64,000 nt of DNA from Ignavibacteria bacterium (GTDB lineage Bacteria; Bacteroidota; Ignavibacteria; Ch128b): NCBI GenBank assembly GCA_013177855.1, contig JABLYA010000001.1, positions 1,653,573-1,717,572 on the forward strand. The letters run 5' to 3'. The position numbers and the translations under genes were made by a program. Positions 50,668 to 59,922 of the stretch are shown in pieces (position 1 is the first letter of the stretch; each line of letters starts with the position of its first letter). The notes under the pieces are model-generated. The model was not told where the DNA came from and made no database searches. It saw only the letters and a list, made by a program, of their open reading frames with translations.

Positions 50668-51171
50668 TTACTTATCATCCCACCAGGGACCGTAACCCAT
50701 TCCACAGGGACCTAAACCACGACCAAAACCTGGACGTCTTGGTAAGAATTCCTTTTTAATCTTTGGTCCCCAGAATTTTCCATCTTTGAAAAACTCACTT
50801 CGGAATTCGCGGAATTTTTCTTTTTGTTTTTCGTCAAGCAGATTATAAATATCAAACCAGTGATTTAATCTATCCTGACTCATTTTCGTTCGAATTTCAT
50901 TCATTTTGTTTTGAAGAGATTCGATTTTTTTCTTGTCGGGATTTGAACTTCTCCACTCAGACCTTAAGTCAATAGCTAATTTGCTTAACTCATTTCTGTA
51001 ATCAGACATTTTTTTCAAATGCTGATCTCTGAGTTTTTCGATTTGAGTAATTTGTTGATCGCTTAGATTTAATTTATCGTAAAAGTAAGGTCTTCGTGGC
51101 TGTGCAAACATGCTTCCAGCGAAAACAGCAATCAAAAGCCCGATCAATGCTAAATTAAATTTTGCTTTCAT
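50668..51171 (-). CDS. Spy/CpxP-like periplasmic LTxxQ protein
   Basis: About 167 aa from ATG 51171, which has an AGGAGA site upstream; an in-frame ATG at 51228 would add 19 residues before a normal signal peptide (ending SMFAQ). The mature protein is helical with an LTxxQ-type motif in LNLSDQQITQIEKL and a second helix EKQKEKFREFRSEFF. The C-terminus is Pro/Gly/Trp rich (GFGRGLGPCGMGYGPWWDD). Such proteins act as envelope-stress or metal-stress chaperones. Confidence 0.78.
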   Translation of the reverse strand: MKAKFNLALIGLLIAVFAGSMFAQPRRPYFYDKLNLSDQQITQIEKLRDQHLKKMSDYRNELSKLAIDLRSEWRSSNPDKKKIESLQNKMNEIRTKMSQDRLNHWFDIYNLLDEKQKEKFREFRSEFFKDGKFWGPKIKKEFLPRRPGFGRGLGPCGMGYGPWWDDK

Positions 51172-51349
51172 TTTTGTTTCTCCTTTTTTGTTTAATGTTT
51201 TCGTGAATTTTGACAAATAAAATTTCAATTAGGTTTAATGAGTTAAATAGATTAGTCTTAGATTTTAAAATTAATCCCCTCAATTGGAACTAATTCATTT
51301 TTTTTGTCGTTTTGCAATTGGTAAATTGAAATAAAATTAGGTGAAAAAA

Positions 51350-51913
51350 ATGGCTATACTACCAATAAATATTTATGGTGATGAAATTCTTCGACAGAAG
51401 GCGAAGAAGGTGACAAAGGTTGATGATAAACTTTTAAGTTTCATTGAAGATATGTTTGAAACAATGAAAAAGAGCGATGGAATTGGTCTTGCTGCAACTC
51501 AGGTTGGTCAACGAGTTCAGATCCTTGTAGCTGATATTTCTGAAATTGAAGGATACGAACATACTAAACCTATGGTTGTAATTAATCCTAAGATTTTATT
51601 GACCGATGGTGAATCAGAAATGGAAGAAGGATGTTTATCACTACCGGGTTTGAGGGTTAATGTCAGAAGACCTGAAAAAATTCGCTTGAGATACAATGAT
51701 CTTGATTTGAAAGAGCATATTGAAGATTTCGAGGGACTTGCTGCTCGTGTTCTTCAACATGAAATTGACCATTTGAATGGTAAATTAATAATAGACTATT
51801 TGTCGAAGACCGAAAAAGAAAAAGTTAAACCGTTACTTGATAAAATGATAAAGCGAGAAATTGAGGTTCATTATCCAATTACCGGTTATCAGGTGCTGGA
51901 AAAGAGCCGTTAG
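51350..51913 (+). CDS. def: peptide deformylase
   Basis: About 187 aa. All three active-site motifs are present: GIGLAATQ (44-51), EGCLS (93-97) with the metal-binding Cys, and QHEIDH (136-141). It removes the formyl group from nascent proteins. ATG 51350 is preferred with AGGTG a few bases before; a GTG at 51341 is in frame. It appears to be monocistronic. Confidence 0.95.
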   Translation: MAILPINIYGDEILRQKAKKVTKVDDKLLSFIEDMFETMKKSDGIGLAATQVGQRVQILVADISEIEGYEHTKPMVVINPKILLTDGESEMEEGCLSLPGLRVNVRRPEKIRLRYNDLDLKEHIEDFEGLAARVLQHEIDHLNGKLIIDYLSKTEKEKVKPLLDKMIKREIEVHYPITGYQVLEKSR

Positions 51914-52029
51914 TTTTTTATAATTCTAATGATATTATAATTAAACTCAATTTGAAATTTTGTCAGTTAACAGAAATTTAAATTTAATTTCACTATTTAC
52001 CTCAGCTTTAATTTTTAATTCCAATTTTA

Positions 52030-52037
52030 TATTTTTG
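52030..52037 (+). promoter_or_regulatory. Bacteroidetes-type -7 element for tRNA-Phe
   Basis: TATTTTTG (TAnnTTTG) ends 20 bases before the tRNA 5' end, with a T-rich -33 candidate about 20 bases upstream near 52007. Confidence 0.45.
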
Positions 52038-52057
52038 CATCACCAAATTGAAATTAT

Positions 52058-52130
52058 GGGCAGATAGCTCAGTTGGTAGAGCAATGGACTGAAAATCCAT
52101 GTGTCGGCGGTTCGATTCCGTCTCTGCCCA
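52058..52130 (+). tRNA. tRNA-Phe (GAA)
   Basis: A complete 73-base cloverleaf. The acceptor is GGGCAGA/TCTGCCC, the D arm is GCTC/GAGC, the anticodon stem is ATGGA/TCCAT with loop CTGAAAA giving anticodon GAA (52091-52093), and the T arm is GGCGG/CCGTC with TTCGATT. The discriminator is A and CCA is not encoded (CAC follows). Confidence 0.97.
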
Positions 52131-52135
52131 CACGA

Positions 52136-52157
52136 CCCCGAGAAATCGGGGTTTTTT
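52136..52157 (+). terminator. terminator of tRNA-Phe
   Basis: CCCCGA (52136-52141), a GAAA loop, TCGGGG (52146-52151), then six T. It lies 5 bases after the tRNA. The rest of the gap to 52438 (about 280 bases) shows no gene or RNA that I can support, apart from a promoter-like motif at 52403. Confidence 0.95.
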
Positions 52158-52402
52158 GTTTTAAATTTTTCACTATCTCGAATGAAATCTTTAAAGAATT
52201 AGCTTAAGAATGCTCTTCCGGGAAAAAGTTGGTTGTCTTCATTTTATTAAGTATTAAGGATGCTTTTTTATAGGTTGCTGCTGTACGCTTTAATCGAATT
52301 ATTATTTATAAATATTCACTACAATTTGTAAGATTAGTTAATGAAGAGATTTTTGCAGCTTAAAAATTATTAGCTTATTTCTCCCAATAAAAATCAAATT
52401 CT

Positions 52403-52410
52403 TATTTTTG
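52403..52410 (+). promoter_or_regulatory. Bacteroidetes-type -7 element before the SDR gene
   Basis: TATTTTTG matches TAnnTTTG 28 bases before the start codon at 52439; a TTTCTCCC stretch about 20 bases upstream is the best -33 candidate. Confidence 0.4.
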
Positions 52411-52438
52411 AATTGAAAATAAAAAGAAAGGAATATTT

Positions 52439-53188
52439 ATGAACAAAATTGCTCTTATTACTGGTGCAACAAGCGGAATTGGAAATGCGACTTTGAGAAA
52501 ATTTATTGCAGAGGGTTTTTTTGTTGTGGGAGTTGGAAGAAATCAAAATAAATTAGATGAACTAAAAAATGAATTTGGAGATTCAATTGATGTTTATCGT
52601 GCTGATGTTTCTAAAAAAGAAGATAGAATAAATTTGGTCGAATATCTGAAATCAAAGAAATACGAACTTGATGTTCTGGTTAATTCAGCTGGTATTTTAA
52701 GAAATGGAACAATTGAAAACACATCCCTCGAAGCCTGGAATGAAATGATTGAAACAAATCTGACATCAACTTTTCATTTAATGAATCTTTGCATTCCGCT
52801 TCTTGAAAAGAAAAAAGGTTCAATTGTAAATGTGTCGAGCGTTACGGGACTTCGAAGTTTTCCTAATATTCTGGCTTATTGTGTAAGTAAAGCCGGTGTT
52901 GATCATTTAACCCGCTGCGCTGCTCTTGAACTTGCACCTAAAGGTATTCGAGTAAATGCAGTTAATCCTGGTGTTGTTGTAACAAATTGTCATCTAAATT
53001 CTGGAATGGATCAAGAAACTTACAATCGTTTTCTTGAGCACAGCAAAACAACTCATCCAATCGGTCGAGTCGGAAAAGCGGAGGAAATTGCAGATTTGAT
53101 TTTCTTCCTTGCTTCTGAAAAAGCTGGATGGATAACAGGCGAGACAATTGCAATTGACGGTGGAAGACATTTAACCTGCGCCAGATGA
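52439..53188 (+). CDS. short-chain dehydrogenase/reductase (FabG-like)
   Basis: The protein has 249 aa. TGATSGIGNA (8-17), NSAGILRNG (about 82), the catalytic SSVTG and YCVSKAG, and the C-terminal ITGETIAIDGGRH follow the classical SDR plan with an intact Ser-Tyr-Lys. The ending resembles 3-oxoacyl-ACP reductase-type or glucose dehydrogenase-type SDRs. The substrate is unknown. It is alone, between the tRNA and purC. Confidence 0.82.
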   Translation: MNKIALITGATSGIGNATLRKFIAEGFFVVGVGRNQNKLDELKNEFGDSIDVYRADVSKKEDRINLVEYLKSKKYELDVLVNSAGILRNGTIENTSLEAWNEMIETNLTSTFHLMNLCIPLLEKKKGSIVNVSSVTGLRSFPNILAYCVSKAGVDHLTRCAALELAPKGIRVNAVNPGVVVTNCHLNSGMDQETYNRFLEHSKTTHPIGRVGKAEEIADLIFFLASEKAGWITGETIAIDGGRHLTCAR

Positions 53189-53242
53189 GATAAATAATAG
53201 ATTAACAAAATTTTAATTTCACTTATTAAAAATGTCGTAACA

Positions 53243-54142
53243 ATGAAACAGGAAATAATTCTCGAAACTAATTTTGAAAATCTTAAACTACTTAAAAGAG
53301 GTAAGGTTAGAGATATTTATGATCTTGGTGAAAATTTATTAATTGTTTCGACTGACAGAATTTCTGCTTTTGATGTAATAATGAATGATGGAATTCCATA
53401 TAAAGGAATTGTTTTAACAAAACTTTCAGAATTCTGGTTTAGATTTACAAACGAGATAATTGATAATCATCTTATCACAACAGATGTGAATAAATTTCCT
53501 GAAGTGTGTAAGCCGTACCTTGAACAGCTTGCAAATCGTTCGATGCTTGTCAAAAAAACAGAAGTTATTCCAATTGAATGTGTAGTGCGCGGTTATCTTT
53601 CCGGTTCAGGATGGGAAGAATACAAAAAGTCACAATCTGTTTGTGGTGTAAAATTACCTTCGGGATTAAAAGAATCGGACAGATTGCCTTATCCAATTTT
53701 TACTCCAGCAACTAAGGAAGAATTTGGTAAGCATGATATTAACATTACTGAAGAAGAAGCAAAAAAAATTGCTGGAGAAAAAGAAATCGAATTTATCAAA
53801 CACAAAGCAATTGAAATTTACAAATCATGTTTTGATTATGCATTCACAAAAGGCATTATTATCGCTGATACAAAAATGGAATTCGGGTGGTTTAATGATA
53901 AAATAATTTTAATTGATGAACTACTCACACCTGATTCGAGTCGTTTCTGGCAAATTGAAAAATATCAGCTAGGAAAATCGCAAGAAAGTCTTGATAAACA
54001 ATTTTTAAGAGATTATTTGATAAGCATAAACTTTAATCGTCAGCCACCTCCTCCAAAATTGCCCAGAGAAATAATTGAGAAAACAAGTCAGAAGTATTTA
54101 GAAATTTTTGAAATTATAACAGGTGAAAAATTAAGAATTTGA
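53243..54142 (+). CDS. purC: phosphoribosylaminoimidazole-succinocarboxamide synthase
   Basis: The protein has 299 aa. RGKVRDIYDLGENLLIVSTD (16 on), DRISAFDVIMNDGIPYKG, VRGYLSGSGWEEYKKS and DTKMEFGW are characteristic of the longer PurC form found in many bacteria and yeast ADE1. It joins CAIR with aspartate in purine synthesis. No other pur gene is adjacent, and it converges on the cystathionine synthase gene. Confidence 0.95.
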   Translation: MKQEIILETNFENLKLLKRGKVRDIYDLGENLLIVSTDRISAFDVIMNDGIPYKGIVLTKLSEFWFRFTNEIIDNHLITTDVNKFPEVCKPYLEQLANRSMLVKKTEVIPIECVVRGYLSGSGWEEYKKSQSVCGVKLPSGLKESDRLPYPIFTPATKEEFGKHDINITEEEAKKIAGEKEIEFIKHKAIEIYKSCFDYAFTKGIIIADTKMEFGWFNDKIILIDELLTPDSSRFWQIEKYQLGKSQESLDKQFLRDYLISINFNRQPPPPKLPREIIEKTSQKYLEIFEIITGEKLRI

Positions 54143-54161
54143 AATCGTCAGGGATGTCTCT

Positions 54162-55526
54162 TTAAGTTTCCATTAATTCAATTAAATCATATCTGGTAAT
54201 TATGTCAATTATTCTACCGAATTCGCTCACAAGTACAGCGTAATCTTTTTTAAGATATTCTTTTACTTCTTCGATTCCAGTGTTTGCTTCAAGAATTTCA
54301 AGCGGTTCATCCATAACATCGCTAACTAAAGAATTTTTCAAATCAGGCTTTTCAATTAATTTCATCAACAATCTGTTTTCTCGAATTACACCAATAGATT
54401 TTTTGTCCTCAATAACAGGAAGATTTGAAAAACCACTCGATGAAATTAATTCAAGAGCTTTCTCAACTTTATCATCGGGACTTAATTTTACAAGAATCTG
54501 ATATCCTCGTGATTTTTTAATTTCAGATAAATCCTTTAAGGTTTTTGGTTTATCGAAATAAATTCTATGTTCTCGAAGCCAATCATTATTGTAAAGTTTA
54601 GAAAGATATCTTTCGCCGGTATCGCATACGATGAAAACGATCAAATCATTTTCTGAAAGGTTCTCGGCAATTTTTAGTGCTGCATAGAGATTTGTTCCAG
54701 TGCTTCCACCAGCAAAAATTCCTTCTTCTCTTGTTAACTTTCTTGCCATTAAAAACGAATCTCTATCACTTACATTTATTATTTCGTCAATCACACTAAA
54801 ATCAACATTCTCAGGTATACAATCCTGACCAATTCCTTCGACAAGATAAGGTGAGCCTTTAATCAATTCGCCGGTTTCTTTGTAATGTTTAAAAATTGAA
54901 CCAAAAGGATCAGCACCAATAATTTTTACATCTGGATTTTGTTCTTTGAGAAATTTTCCTGTTCCACTAATTGTTCCTCCAGTTCCAATTCCTGATACAA
55001 AATGAGTTATTTTCCCATCTGTCTGATTCCAGATCTCAGGTCCAGTTGTTTTGTAATGAATTTCGGGATTTGCTTTATTGGAATATTGATAGGCAAAAAA
55101 TGAATTTGGAATTTCTTGATGAAGTCTTTTTGCCAGATTCACATAATAATCTGGATCATCGGGTTCAAGCATTTTTGGAACGATGATTACTTCTGCACCA
55201 AATGCTTTTAGGTAATTTATTTTTTCATTGCTGACTTTATCTGTTACAACAAAAATACATTTATATCCTTTAACAGCAGCAGCGAGTGCAAGACCAATTC
55301 CAGTATTTCCGCTAGTTGCTTCGATTATAGTTCCACCTGGTTTTAATAAACCTTTTCGCTCTGCATCTTCAATCATTGCTATACCGATGCGGTCTTTAAC
55401 GCTTCCGCCTGGATTAGCTGATTCAAGTTTTGCAAAAATTCGAGGTTTTAGTCCACGATTAATTTTGTTTAATTCAATTAATGGAGTGTTCCCAATTTGT
55501 TCTAAGATATTTTTCTTGAAAATCAT
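54162..55526 (-). CDS. cystathionine beta-synthase-like PLP enzyme with CBS pair
   Basis: The protein has 454 aa. The PLP lysine is K44 in NPGGSVKDRIG; ATSGNTGIGLA and GIGTGGTISGTG are the phosphate-binding loops, and a catalytic Ser/Asn block is intact. Two CBS domains lie at about 335-454, as in human CBS. It condenses serine (or O-acetylserine) with homocysteine or sulfide; a cysteine synthase role is an alternative. No heme-binding N-terminus is present. It is divergent from the propeller regulator. Confidence 0.9.
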   Translation of the reverse strand: MIFKKNILEQIGNTPLIELNKINRGLKPRIFAKLESANPGGSVKDRIGIAMIEDAERKGLLKPGGTIIEATSGNTGIGLALAAAVKGYKCIFVVTDKVSNEKINYLKAFGAEVIIVPKMLEPDDPDYYVNLAKRLHQEIPNSFFAYQYSNKANPEIHYKTTGPEIWNQTDGKITHFVSGIGTGGTISGTGKFLKEQNPDVKIIGADPFGSIFKHYKETGELIKGSPYLVEGIGQDCIPENVDFSVIDEIINVSDRDSFLMARKLTREEGIFAGGSTGTNLYAALKIAENLSENDLIVFIVCDTGERYLSKLYNNDWLREHRIYFDKPKTLKDLSEIKKSRGYQILVKLSPDDKVEKALELISSSGFSNLPVIEDKKSIGVIRENRLLMKLIEKPDLKNSLVSDVMDEPLEILEANTGIEEVKEYLKKDYAVLVSEFGRIIDIITRYDLIELMET

Positions 55527-55749
55527 TAATAAGCATCCTCAAATGTTTGTGTTCAATCCGCAATTGAATTATAGAGCAGTTGATTGGAGTAACTCTACAA
55601 TTTCAATTTAATAATCGAATTCAATCAATTAAAGGTATTATTTTTGTTAGAAAATTTTTCGGCTTTGAGTTTTTTATTTTTTTAATTACGGCTAAATTCG
55701 ATGCAGTTTTATTGACTTTCAAAATTCAATATGATATTATAGTTATCAA

Positions 55750-58428
55750 ATGAAAAAATTTCTTTTTATTTTCTTTGGACTCACGGGATTAGTTGCTGCA
55801 CAGATTTATAATTTTCATTATTACAATTCCTCTAAGGGATTAACAAGTGCATCAATCACCAAAATTTCGCAGGATGAGAAAGGATACATATGGATAGGTA
55901 CTAATTCAAATTTATTCAGATACGATGGTTATCAATTTGAAGATGTTAGTAATTGGGATAATGCACTTAAAACAGAAATTGCAGGGATTGCTAATCTAAA
56001 CAATCAAGTCTGGGTTGCCACTTCTTTTAATGGACTTTTCGTTATAAAAAATCGGAATGAAATTTTAAATGTCAATCAAAGACTTCAATTCCTTCCTAAA
56101 AAAATTAAAAAGCTAAGAAGTGAACAGGGGAGATTGATTTTAATTTCTCAGGATAATGAATTTTTTGTTGTCACCAGTGATTCTCAGGCAACTAAAATTT
56201 TAGTCGACGCAAATCTTCCACTTACAAATTTCAACGATATTGTTCCAATTGATAATGGTTATGCGATTGCATCGGATAATGGACTTTTAATTTTTCAATA
56301 CAATCGAATCAAATTCACTTTCAATCAAAAAAAATCAGGTTCAACTTTTCAGGCTAAAGCTGTTGCTTTAGATAAGAATAAGAAGATAATTTTCATAACA
56401 AACGATGGAAGCATTTACAGAATTGAAAATTATCAACTTGTTGAATTACACTCTTCAAATAAATTTTACACTCGATTTACTTTAATTGTAGATCAATCAA
56501 ATGCAATATGGGCTGGCACTGATGATGGAATTTTGAGAATTGAAAATTCAAGGAAAGATTACATTGGCTATGCAAATGGTTTACCGCATAAGTTTGTGAC
56601 CGATATATTCGAGGATCGAGAAGGAAATATCTGGATTGGTACTCTAAATGGAATCGCAAAACTAAATTCACTTGCCATTCAAAATTATCCTTCTTTATTT
56701 CCGAAGGTTACTTCTTCAGTACACAAAATTTTCAAAGCAAAAAGCGGCGTTTATATATTTTCTGACGAAGGAATTTCAATTTTCAATCCGTTTGATAAAA
56801 CCTATTCAAATATTCAATTAAATTTCTCAAATCAAAATAAAGTCAATTCGGTTTTAGAATTTTCTAATTCAGCAAAACTGATTGGAACGAACAACGGACT
56901 TTTTATTTTGCAAGGTAACCGATTAACAAATTCTCCCCTCAATTCACAAATCAAAACAAGAAAAATTCTTTCACTTGCAAAAGATTCGGATAATAATCTT
57001 TATGTCGGAACCGACTCGGGACTTTATGTTTTTCAATCCAACAGAATAAAAGATTATTATTCAATTGATGATGTCTTACCTGGCAATGAAGTTAATGCGC
57101 TGCATATTACTCAATCAAATGATATTTATATCGGTACTGATAATGGACTTGTAAAAATTTCTAACAACTCAATCCTTGTTCTTAGAACAGGAAATGGATT
57201 GATAAACAATTACATAACAGCTCTTTCAGAAGATGATGAAGGAAGGATATGGATTGGTACAAAGAAAGGTCTATCGTCTTTCAAGAATGGAAGGTTTAAT
57301 AATTTTATTCCAAAGTTCGGAGGTAAAAATGCTGAAGAAATTTTAGAGGTTATTCCTGTTCAAAAAAATGAAGTCTGGATGGCTACACCTGAAGGAATTT
57401 TCATTATTAAGAATGGAGTGCAATATTCAACGATAAATTCTAATGATGGAATTCTCTCGAATTTTGTAAATGAACTTGAATACGATCCACAGTCCGGAAT
57501 TGTTTTTGTTGGGACAAATTCTGGCTTAAGCATAATTGAGTTAAAGTATCTTAAAGAAAATCACTTTTCATATAAAATTTACTTCACTGGATTTTCAACT
57601 AACAAGAAATCCTATGATTTGAACAAAATCGAGGTTTCTGATGATGAGGAAATCTTCAAAATAAATGTGTCGCTATTTTCATTCTTTGATGAGAAAAAAA
57701 TAATCTATCGATATCGAATAAAAGAATTTGAAGATAACTGGAACTATCTTACAGGCAGCAATACAATAACTTATAAAAATTTATCACCCGGTGATTATAC
57801 TTTAGTTGTTGAGGCTTCTATTGATGGAATTAACTGGTTAAGAGATTCAGCAGAATTAAAATTTTCGGTTAAGTCAAGTTTGTTGAAATATTTAGTTTAT
57901 GTGATTAGCGTCATCATAGGTTTAATTTTTGTGTACTCAGTTTTTCTGTTTGTCAGCAGCAGAAACAGAAAGAGAAATGATAAAATTGAATTTCCTGAGA
58001 TAGAGAAGGAAACTAATGCGGATCAAGAAGCAGCACAATTAAAGCAACAGGACTTAGAAACATCATTCGAAATCGAAGAAATTAAAAAACGACTCGAAGA
58101 GAAAATAGAAAACTTGAAAAAAATTATTCTTGAAAAAGAGAAAGTAATTGAGCAGCTGAAAGAAGAAAATAAATTGCTGAAAGAGAGAATAGTCGACCTT
58201 GAGAGTTCTCCACAAATTAAAAACTCGATTGATGAGGAAGAATTCGTTGAGAAATCCAGAATTGAAATTATTGTAAAGAGTTCTTCGGAAGCTGAAGAGA
58301 TAAAAAAGTATATAGATGCACTTGAAAAGACAAATTGGAATATACGAGCAGCGGCAAAACTTTTGAACATTCCACATTCAACATTTCATTACCGATTAAA
58401 AAAATGGAATTTGTTGAAAAATAAATAG
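55750..58428 (+). CDS. membrane propeller sensor with C-terminal Fis-type HTH
   Basis: The protein has 892 aa. A signal peptide is followed by about a dozen two-component-regulator propeller repeats (DEKGYIWIGTNSNLFRYDG-type, about 30-600), a Y_Y_Y domain (about 620-705) and a membrane helix (about 709-735). The cytoplasmic part lacks a kinase; it has a long Glu/Lys coiled coil (about 775-840) and ends in NIRAAAKLLNIPHSTFHYRL, a Fis-type HTH. That layout suggests a one-component regulator that senses outside and binds DNA while membrane-tethered. The 90-aa membrane protein gene follows 9 bases later. Confidence 0.83.
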   Translation: MKKFLFIFFGLTGLVAAQIYNFHYYNSSKGLTSASITKISQDEKGYIWIGTNSNLFRYDGYQFEDVSNWDNALKTEIAGIANLNNQVWVATSFNGLFVIKNRNEILNVNQRLQFLPKKIKKLRSEQGRLILISQDNEFFVVTSDSQATKILVDANLPLTNFNDIVPIDNGYAIASDNGLLIFQYNRIKFTFNQKKSGSTFQAKAVALDKNKKIIFITNDGSIYRIENYQLVELHSSNKFYTRFTLIVDQSNAIWAGTDDGILRIENSRKDYIGYANGLPHKFVTDIFEDREGNIWIGTLNGIAKLNSLAIQNYPSLFPKVTSSVHKIFKAKSGVYIFSDEGISIFNPFDKTYSNIQLNFSNQNKVNSVLEFSNSAKLIGTNNGLFILQGNRLTNSPLNSQIKTRKILSLAKDSDNNLYVGTDSGLYVFQSNRIKDYYSIDDVLPGNEVNALHITQSNDIYIGTDNGLVKISNNSILVLRTGNGLINNYITALSEDDEGRIWIGTKKGLSSFKNGRFNNFIPKFGGKNAEEILEVIPVQKNEVWMATPEGIFIIKNGVQYSTINSNDGILSNFVNELEYDPQSGIVFVGTNSGLSIIELKYLKENHFSYKIYFTGFSTNKKSYDLNKIEVSDDEEIFKINVSLFSFFDEKKIIYRYRIKEFEDNWNYLTGSNTITYKNLSPGDYTLVVEASIDGINWLRDSAELKFSVKSSLLKYLVYVISVIIGLIFVYSVFLFVSSRNRKRNDKIEFPEIEKETNADQEAAQLKQQDLETSFEIEEIKKRLEEKIENLKKIILEKEKVIEQLKEENKLLKERIVDLESSPQIKNSIDEEEFVEKSRIEIIVKSSSEAEEIKKYIDALEKTNWNIRAAAKLLNIPHSTFHYRLKKWNLLKNK

Positions 58429-58437
58429 GAGGTTTGA

Positions 58438-58710
58438 ATGGTCACAGTGCGACGAGTTGTATTTTTTATAGTTTCAACAATTATAATTGTTCTATTTGTG
58501 AAGTGGGGTTTTGATGGCTTCGAAATCTTTACAAAAATTTATCCATCGTCTGAATTAATTGATGAAAGTACCGGAAGAGTGATTGTTCAGACGAAAAGTT
58601 CTTATAAGCTTGGACTTGATATGGTGTTAATAATTTCAATTGGACTTTCAGCGTTGGGTTTGGTAGTAATTAATTTTTTCAAAATATGGTTCGCGGCAAG
58701 AGAAGAATAA
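58438..58710 (+). CDS. small two-helix membrane protein of unknown function
   Basis: The protein has 90 aa with two hydrophobic segments, about 6-23 and 62-83. The hydrophilic loop between them includes FEIFTKIYPSSELIDEST. An AGGAGG site lies just before the ATG. It is 9 bases after the propeller-Fis gene, so probably co-transcribed; it may help place or regulate that protein. I do not recognise a family. Confidence 0.65.
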   Translation: MVTVRRVVFFIVSTIIIVLFVKWGFDGFEIFTKIYPSSELIDESTGRVIVQTKSSYKLGLDMVLIISIGLSALGLVVINFFKIWFAAREE

Positions 58711-58713
58711 GAT

Positions 58714-59640
58714 TTAAAGTTCATTCATCGTTTTGAAGTGAGCTTTTACATATTCATAAAGTGTTTCTCTCCCAAATTGTTCAATTATTTTCCTTGCTGT
58801 CTCTTTAACCATTTCATTTGCACCTTTCGGAATTTGCATTCCAATTCTTTCTTCGGCTTTTTTAATCCATTCAAGAAAAGCATTTCGTGCAAGAATTGAT
58901 GCGGCTGCAACACCGATGAATCGCTCGGCTTTTGTTGTTTGAATAAGTTCAATCTGCTTTCCTTCTTTCATCAATGCATTTTTTATATAACTCTCATTCC
59001 CAAATTGATCGCAGATAGCAACGGGGACTTTATGTTTTGAAAGAATATTTTCAATGCATCTTGAATGTCCCCAGGCTAATAGTGTATTTAAGTTTTTAAT
59101 TTTTGAATAAAGTTCGTTGTATTTCTTTGGATAGATTTGAACGATTGTGAAATAATCAGCAAACTTTTCTTTTAGTACGGATGCAATCTCAATTACTTTT
59201 TGATCTGAAAGTTCTTTACTGTCTTGAACATTCAATTGAATCAAGTCTTTCTTTATTTCTGGAGTTGTATAAAATCCTGCGATTATTAATGGACCGAAGA
59301 AATCTCCTTTTCCAGATTCATCTACACCGATGTAATAATCAGGTTCGTCTGGTTTGTCATTTTTTGAATTATCTGGTTGATTTTCAATAATTGGTGAAAA
59401 AATTTTGTTGTGAATTTCGCTGTAAAGTTGAGAATTGGGATTTCCCTGAACAACAATTTTATATCCCTTTTTGCCGTAATAAACAACCACATTTACATTG
59501 CTCTTTGGCTTCTTAATTTGAAAATTAAAGTTGTAATTACCTTTTGAGATTCCTGTCACAAAGTAATTTTCTGCTTTGAACTGCTCATTTAATTTTTGAG
59601 CAATTTGACTTGCAATTAATTCTGAATTTTTTTCTGGCAT
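58714..59640 (-). CDS. rnhC: ribonuclease HIII
   Basis: The protein has 308 aa. The N-terminal TBP-like substrate-binding domain (about 1-90) is followed by an RNase H core with DESGKGD (107-113), the signature of HIII-type enzymes, and further acidic residues in VAICDQFG. It removes RNA from RNA-DNA hybrids. Its stop is 4 bases from the stop of the small membrane protein gene on the other strand. Confidence 0.93.
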   Translation of the reverse strand: MPEKNSELIASQIAQKLNEQFKAENYFVTGISKGNYNFNFQIKKPKSNVNVVVYYGKKGYKIVVQGNPNSQLYSEIHNKIFSPIIENQPDNSKNDKPDEPDYYIGVDESGKGDFFGPLIIAGFYTTPEIKKDLIQLNVQDSKELSDQKVIEIASVLKEKFADYFTIVQIYPKKYNELYSKIKNLNTLLAWGHSRCIENILSKHKVPVAICDQFGNESYIKNALMKEGKQIELIQTTKAERFIGVAAASILARNAFLEWIKKAEERIGMQIPKGANEMVKETARKIIEQFGRETLYEYVKAHFKTMNEL

Positions 59641-59922
59641 CTTAAATATCTTTTGTTTTACTAATCAAAATTAAAGGTTTAGAAGGAAAAATGATTTAAA
59701 CACTTTATTTGGGTTCGCTTTCATTGAAGAAAATATGTAAAGATGAAAATTAGTGTGTCTAAATATTAAAGTTTTAGTTATTTAAGATATTGTGAAAAGA
59801 GCTATTTCAAAATAAGTTGAACTTTGTAAAACTAAAAGTTATCTTTCATGGACTATATTGAAAAAACGAAAATGAAACTCTTCAACTTAAACTAAACTTG
59901 AGTAATTGCTGATTTAAGTGCT

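Noticed and set aside
58023-58377. Open frames on the minus strand inside the propeller gene's 3' part
   Set aside because: They mirror the Glu/Lys-rich coiled coil, have Ser/Phe-rich low-complexity translations and no ribosome-binding site.
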